From JBGAPI01 sp044221335 (GTDB lineage: Bacteria > Pseudomonadota > Gammaproteobacteria > Xanthomonadales > Ahniellaceae), in assembly GCA_044221335.1 (NCBI GenBank), contig JBGAPI010000036.1, forward strand, positions 1 to 53,030: a DNA stretch of 53,030 nt, read 5' to 3'. Below the pieces are notes generated by a model that was not told the origin of the DNA, searched no databases, and saw only the letters and a program-made list of their open reading frames with translations. How positions within the stretch are numbered: the first letter of the stretch is position 1; every line of letters begins with the position of its first letter. This document shows positions 49,546 to 53,030 of the stretch, in pieces. Position numbers and translations under genes: made by a program.

Positions 49546-50781
49546 TTACGCGGATCGCGTCGCCACCGCCGGCGGCACGCTCGCCGCGCGGCGCGCCGGC
49601 AGGAACACCGCGATCTGCCCGAGCGCGAACACGATCGCGCAGCCGAGCGGCAGGTACCAGGGATTCAGCGCCGTCATCTGGAACTTCTGCACCAGCCAGA
49701 TGTTGAGGCCGATCGCCAGCGCGATGCCGGCGGCGGCGCCGATCGCCGTGATCAGCGCATTCTCGACCTGGAAATAGCGCAGGATCGCGCCGCGGGTGGC
49801 GCCGAGCGCGCGACGCGTGCCGATCTGCTTGTGGCGCTGGGTGACCCAGAAGCTGGCCAGGCCGACGATGCCGAGCGCGGTGATCACCACCAGCGCGAAG
49901 CACACCGAGGCCAGCATCACCGCCATCGCCTTGTCGCCGCGATAGGCGATCTCGCGGATCTCGGTGAAGGGACGACCCTTGGTGACCCGCAGCGGATTGA
50001 CCTTCATCAGCGCGGCCTCGGCGGCGGTCCGCACCTCGTCGAGGCGCCCGGGAGCGACGCGCACGACGTAGCGCTGGAACATGCTCTCGGCGAGGTGGGG
50101 GACGATCGTGCTGTTCTGATAGAACTCGTCGGCCCAGCGGCCGACCCAGGGGGTCTGGACATAGTCCACCACGCCGACGATGGTCGACGGGGTCGACTTG
50201 TCGCCGAGCATGATCTGCTTGCCGACCGCGGTGGCGACGTCGAAGGCCTTGCCCTCCTCCGCGAACAGCTTCGCCGCCAGCGGCCGGGTGATGATCACGG
50301 TCGCCGGCTGCAGGGTCTCCGCGCGCTTGAACTGGCTGATTTCCTGGGCGTTGAAGTTTCGCCCCGCGACCACTTGCAGGCCGTAGGTCGCGAGCAGGTG
50401 GTCGTCGCCGAAGTAGATCGTGGTGTGTGCGCTCGACTTCTCCTGGTTCGGCTTCAGGTTGATGCCGGTGCTCCAGCCGCCGTTGGACAGCGGCACCGAG
50501 TTGGTCGGGGCGGCGTCGACCACGCCGGGCACCGAACGCAGTGCCGCGAGATCGGCTTCGAGCATCGGGCCGACGTCGAGCTTGTTGCCGATGTACAGGT
50601 TGTTGACGACCAGCAGCTCGTTCTCGGCGACGCCGCTAGGGCGCCCGATGTAGGCGACGCGCTGGCTGATGATGTACAGCGAGTTGCTGACGATCGCGAG
50701 GGTCAGCGCGAGCTGGATCGCGATCAGCACGGCACCGACCTTGTTGCGCTTCAGCGCCGACAGGATGGGACGGATTTCCAT
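49546..50781 (-). CDS. MacB/FtsX-type ABC transporter permease
   Basis: A 411-residue permease: one N-terminal helix (about 18-36), a periplasmic MacB-like core domain (about 45-280) and three C-terminal helices with the FtsX pattern (A-S-F-W-V-T-Q-R-H-K-Q-I-G-T-R-R-A-L-G-A-T-R). ATG 50781 has gagg upstream. It is the third gene of an ATPase-permease-permease set, converging with the RiPP exporter (43 bases between stops). Function: efflux or outer-membrane lipid/peptide export; the substrate is unknown. Confidence 0.9.
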   Translation of the reverse strand: MEIRPILSALKRNKVGAVLIAIQLALTLAIVSNSLYIISQRVAYIGRPSGVAENELLVVNNLYIGNKLDVGPMLEADLAALRSVPGVVDAAPTNSVPLSNGGWSTGINLKPNQEKSSAHTTIYFGDDHLLATYGLQVVAGRNFNAQEISQFKRAETLQPATVIITRPLAAKLFAEEGKAFDVATAVGKQIMLGDKSTPSTIVGVVDYVQTPWVGRWADEFYQNSTIVPHLAESMFQRYVVRVAPGRLDEVRTAAEAALMKVNPLRVTKGRPFTEIREIAYRGDKAMAVMLASVCFALVVITALGIVGLASFWVTQRHKQIGTRRALGATRGAILRYFQVENALITAIGAAAGIALAIGLNIWLVQKFQMTALNPWYLPLGCAIVFALGQIAVFLPARRAASVPPAVATRSA

Positions 50782-50792
50782 GGATTCGATCC

Positions 50793-52103
50793 TCAGTTGG
50801 ACTTCAGTTGCCAGGCCGGCTGCACCTGCGCCGCACGCCAGGTCGGGTACAGGCCCGCGAGCAGCGTGGCGGTGATCGCCAGCGCCAGGGTGGTGAGCGT
50901 CATCGGCCAGTTGAGGTGCGCGAACATCTGCAGTTCCTGCGGCAGCAGGCCGCGCATGCCGGCGAGACCCAGCCAGGTGAGGCCGAGTCCGATCAGGCCG
51001 CCGCTGGCGCCGATCGCGCCGCTCTCCACCAGGCACTGGGCGAACAGCGCGCGCTTGGTCGCGCCGAGCGCGCGGCGCACGCCGATCTCGCCGGAGCGGC
51101 CCATGAACTTCGCGAGCATCAGGCCGACCGTGTTGACGACGCAGACCAGCAGGAAGGACAGCGCCAGCAGCACCGAGATGCGGGCGTCGTCGCCGACCAC
51201 GCCGTTGAACTCCAGCCACTCGGTGACGTTGCGCAGCTTGTTGTGGGGATCCCAGGTGAAGCGGCCGATGCGGCGCTGTTCGTCGGAGTAGCGCTTCAGG
51301 AACTCCTGGTAGCTCGCGACCGCTGCCGGCGTCGGCAGCTCGACCCACATCTGGTTCCAGATGCACTCGGAATTGAGATAGGCGGCGCGGCCCGGGCCGG
51401 GATCCGAATTGCAGTTGTTGTTGCCGCGTCCCTGCACCTCGTTGTCGATCGCGAAGTTGTAGGGAATGAAGGCCGCGTCGGGCTCCTCGAAACCGCCGGA
51501 GGTGACGTCGTAGAAGCGCGGCTTCGGATCCCAGGCATCGAGCACGCCGACCACGCGGAAGAGACGGCCGTCGAAATCGACGGTGCGCCCGACGCTGTTC
51601 ACGTCGCCGAAGATCTTCTCGTTGGTCGCCTTCGACAGCACCACCACCGCGGCGCGCGCCTCGTCCTCCGCCGCGCTCCAGCCGCCGCCGTAGCGGAACG
51701 GGGTCTGGAACATCGGGAAGAAGTCGGCGAACACGGCGTGGCCGCCGATGTCGAAGGGCTTGATCTCGCGGTTCTCCGGCGTCACCGAGAAGCCGACGCC
51801 GAAGTCCGCGGTCTGGCGCGGTGCGGCCTTCGCCGCCATCAGCGCGACGGCGTCCTTGTGGGTGACCTGGTCCTCGGGATCGTAGTCGGCCTTGGTGCGG
51901 CCCTTCGGTCCCCAGTTGTCGATCTGCACCGCGAACAGCTGGTCCGACTTGTCCGGGATCGGATTGCCGGACATGCCGTGCAGCACGGTGTACGAGGTCA
52001 TGGTGGCGCCGACGCCGAGCGCGATGGCGAACACCATCAGCGCGGTCAGCACCGGGTTGCGACGTAGGCTGCGCACGGCGAGCCAGGCGTAGTAGCGGAA
52101 CAT
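50793..52103 (-). CDS. MacB/FtsX-type ABC transporter permease
   Basis: A 436-residue permease with the same plan: N-terminal helix (18-40; L-T-A-L-M-V-F-A-I-A-L-G-V-G-A), a large periplasmic domain with two Cys in N-N-C-N-S-D and N-S-E-C-I-W, and three helices around E-I-G-V-R-R-A-L-G-A-T-K. It starts 25 bases after the ATPase stop and ends 11 bases before the next permease start. The paired permeases may form a heterodimer. Confidence 0.9.
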   Translation of the reverse strand: MFRYYAWLAVRSLRRNPVLTALMVFAIALGVGATMTSYTVLHGMSGNPIPDKSDQLFAVQIDNWGPKGRTKADYDPEDQVTHKDAVALMAAKAAPRQTADFGVGFSVTPENREIKPFDIGGHAVFADFFPMFQTPFRYGGGWSAAEDEARAAVVVLSKATNEKIFGDVNSVGRTVDFDGRLFRVVGVLDAWDPKPRFYDVTSGGFEEPDAAFIPYNFAIDNEVQGRGNNNCNSDPGPGRAAYLNSECIWNQMWVELPTPAAVASYQEFLKRYSDEQRRIGRFTWDPHNKLRNVTEWLEFNGVVGDDARISVLLALSFLLVCVVNTVGLMLAKFMGRSGEIGVRRALGATKRALFAQCLVESGAIGASGGLIGLGLTWLGLAGMRGLLPQELQMFAHLNWPMTLTTLALAITATLLAGLYPTWRAAQVQPAWQLKSN

Positions 52104-52128
52104 GGTCGGTCCTCGTTCTCTGGCGCGG

Positions 52129-52848
52129 TCAGGCGGCGACGGTGGCGCGCGGCGCGGCCGGGTCGCGCAGCTTCGGGCCGTCGTCGAGGTCGGTCACCTG
52201 GCCGTCGAGGACGTGGATGTTGCGCGAGGCGCGCGCCGCCAGCTCCTGGTCGTGGGTGACCATCACGATGGTGGTGCCCTGGCGGTTGATCTCCTCCAGC
52301 AGCTCCATCACCCCGCGGGCCATCAGCGAGTCGAGGTTGCCGGTCGGTTCGTCGGCGAGCAGCAGACGCGGGCTGCCGGCCAGAGCGCGCGCGATCGCCA
52401 CGCGCTGCTGCTGTCCGCCGGAGAGCTCGGCCGGGTAGTGCTTCAGCCGCGACGACAGTCCGACCCGGCCCAGCGCCTCCTCGATCCGCCGGCGGCGCTC
52501 CGCCGACGGCATGCCGCGGTAGCGCAGCGGCACGTCGACGTTGTCGAACAGGTTGAGGTCGGGGATCAGGTTGAAGCTCTGGAAGATGAAGCCGATCTTC
52601 TCGTTGCGCAGCCGCGAGCGCTGGTCGTCGTTGAGCCTGCTGACCGGCACGCCGTCGATCTCGTACTCGCCTTCGTTGAAGTCCTCGAGCAGGCCGGCGA
52701 TGTTGAGGAAGGTGGTCTTGCCCGAGCCGGACGGGCCGGTGACCGCGACGAATTCGCCCTCGCGCACGTGGATCGTGAAGTCGCGCAGCGCATGGGTCTC
52801 GATCAGGTGGGTGCGGTAGAGCTTGTTGACGGCCTTCATGTGCAGCAT
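52129..52848 (-). CDS. ABC transporter ATP-binding protein (MacB/LolD type)
   Basis: A 239-residue ATPase: Walker A G-P-S-G-S-G-K-T-T, Q-loop F-I-F-Q-S-F-N-L-I-P, signature L-S-G-G-Q-Q-Q-R-V-A-I-A-R-A-L, Walker B L-L-L-A-D-E-P-T-G-N-L-D and H-loop V-T-H-D. ATG 52848 is preceded by gaggg; M-K-A at 52839 is an alternative start. First gene seen of the MacB-like operon; the expected periplasmic adaptor is not in the window and may lie to the right. Confidence 0.94.
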   Translation of the reverse strand: MLHMKAVNKLYRTHLIETHALRDFTIHVREGEFVAVTGPSGSGKTTFLNIAGLLEDFNEGEYEIDGVPVSRLNDDQRSRLRNEKIGFIFQSFNLIPDLNLFDNVDVPLRYRGMPSAERRRRIEEALGRVGLSSRLKHYPAELSGGQQQRVAIARALAGSPRLLLADEPTGNLDSLMARGVMELLEEINRQGTTIVMVTHDQELAARASRNIHVLDGQVTDLDDGPKLRDPAAPRATVAA

Positions 52849-53030
52849 GGCGAGGTCCCTCGGTCTTGGGTCTGGGGTGGCAGGGTGCAGGTCGGAGATT
52901 CGAAGCGTTCGGTACCAGGGGTTCGAAGCGCCGGCCCCTCTGTCGGAGGGGCACCGTCGACAGGCCGAGCCTGGCGATGGCGGGGGCGCGGGCGTGCTAC
53001 AGGTCCTTCATCGGGCGGCGTGCTGGGCAT
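52849..53030. other. Window end, no recognised gene
   Basis: 182 bases upstream of the ABC ATPase. No gene fits. Presumably leader or promoter of the MacB-like operon. Confidence 0.35.

Noticed and set aside
52836..53030. Partial gene at the right edge on the minus strand
   Set aside because: Pro/Arg-rich translation with no motif; not like an adaptor protein that would be expected here.

Overview
The window is high-G+C, gene-dense DNA. It is most likely the chromosome of a gammaproteobacterium of the Xanthomonadales/Lysobacterales type. The reasons are the plant-type (class III) glutamate-cysteine ligase, GTP-type PEP carboxykinase, PurT, mutY followed directly by yggX, tsaE followed by an amiC-type amidase, and stop-codon-linked palindromic repeats of the REP kind. 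This is an inference from gene content, not a marker-gene assignment. I saw no rRNA, tRNA, CRISPR array, transposase or phage gene.

Layout. 1-3509: the 3' end of thiC, an IPTL-like (exosortase-sorted) secreted protein, a DUF998 membrane protein and a small secreted protein. 3646-5413 (minus): a Cyc2-like heme-porin and a high-potential iron-sulfur protein in one operon. 5779-7472: an M20-family hydrolase with unusual metal-site residues and a small membrane protein. 7795-10447: ftsY-mutY-yggX, overlapping. 10524-11992 (minus): two coupled exported proteins of unknown function. 12543-21691: an acyl-CoA synthetase-like enzyme, a TonB-dependent receptor (minus), a GntP-family permease and a large CrbS-like transporter/histidine-kinase hybrid, possibly a carboxylate uptake and sensing neighbourhood. 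21757-28847: glycosyltransferase-like protein, pirin, NYN-domain protein, gshA, pckG and a TPR-like lipoprotein. 28939-33829: mostly uncharacterised proteins plus a transglutaminase-like protein. 34225-37841 (minus): purT, an 88-residue protein, tsaE and an amiC-type amidase. 38073-41074: mutL and a DUF1684 protein.

41581-49502 is the most interesting part: a complete-looking ribosomally made peptide (RiPP) operon. It has a 70-residue precursor with a double-glycine leader and a 32-residue aromatic core carrying two copies of a W-x-E-x-[F/W]-H-[Q/R] motif. It continues with a radical SAM/SPASM maturase resembling Xye-type cyclophane-forming enzymes, an S9 prolyl-oligopeptidase-type serine protease, a second exported S9-like propeller without the hydrolase domain, an HlyD-type adaptor, and a C39 peptidase-containing ABC exporter that should cut after the double glycine. 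A perfect 14-bp hairpin separates precursor from maturase, and the last four genes are joined by 4-nt overlaps. A convergent MacB-like ABC exporter (49546-52848) follows and could be, but is not shown to be, a self-protection pump.

Across the conserved regions two families of short palindromic repeats (core ggcgggcAnTgcccgcc, and taggagcggcgtgagccgcga) sit directly at gene ends and repeatedly supply the stop codon itself. At one convergent junction an inverted pair supplies the stops of both genes. At another the repeat gives pirin its stop, but the opposing NYN gene runs on antisense through pirin. A related insertion-like sequence lies in the N-terminus of mutY. I noticed no copies within the RiPP operon.
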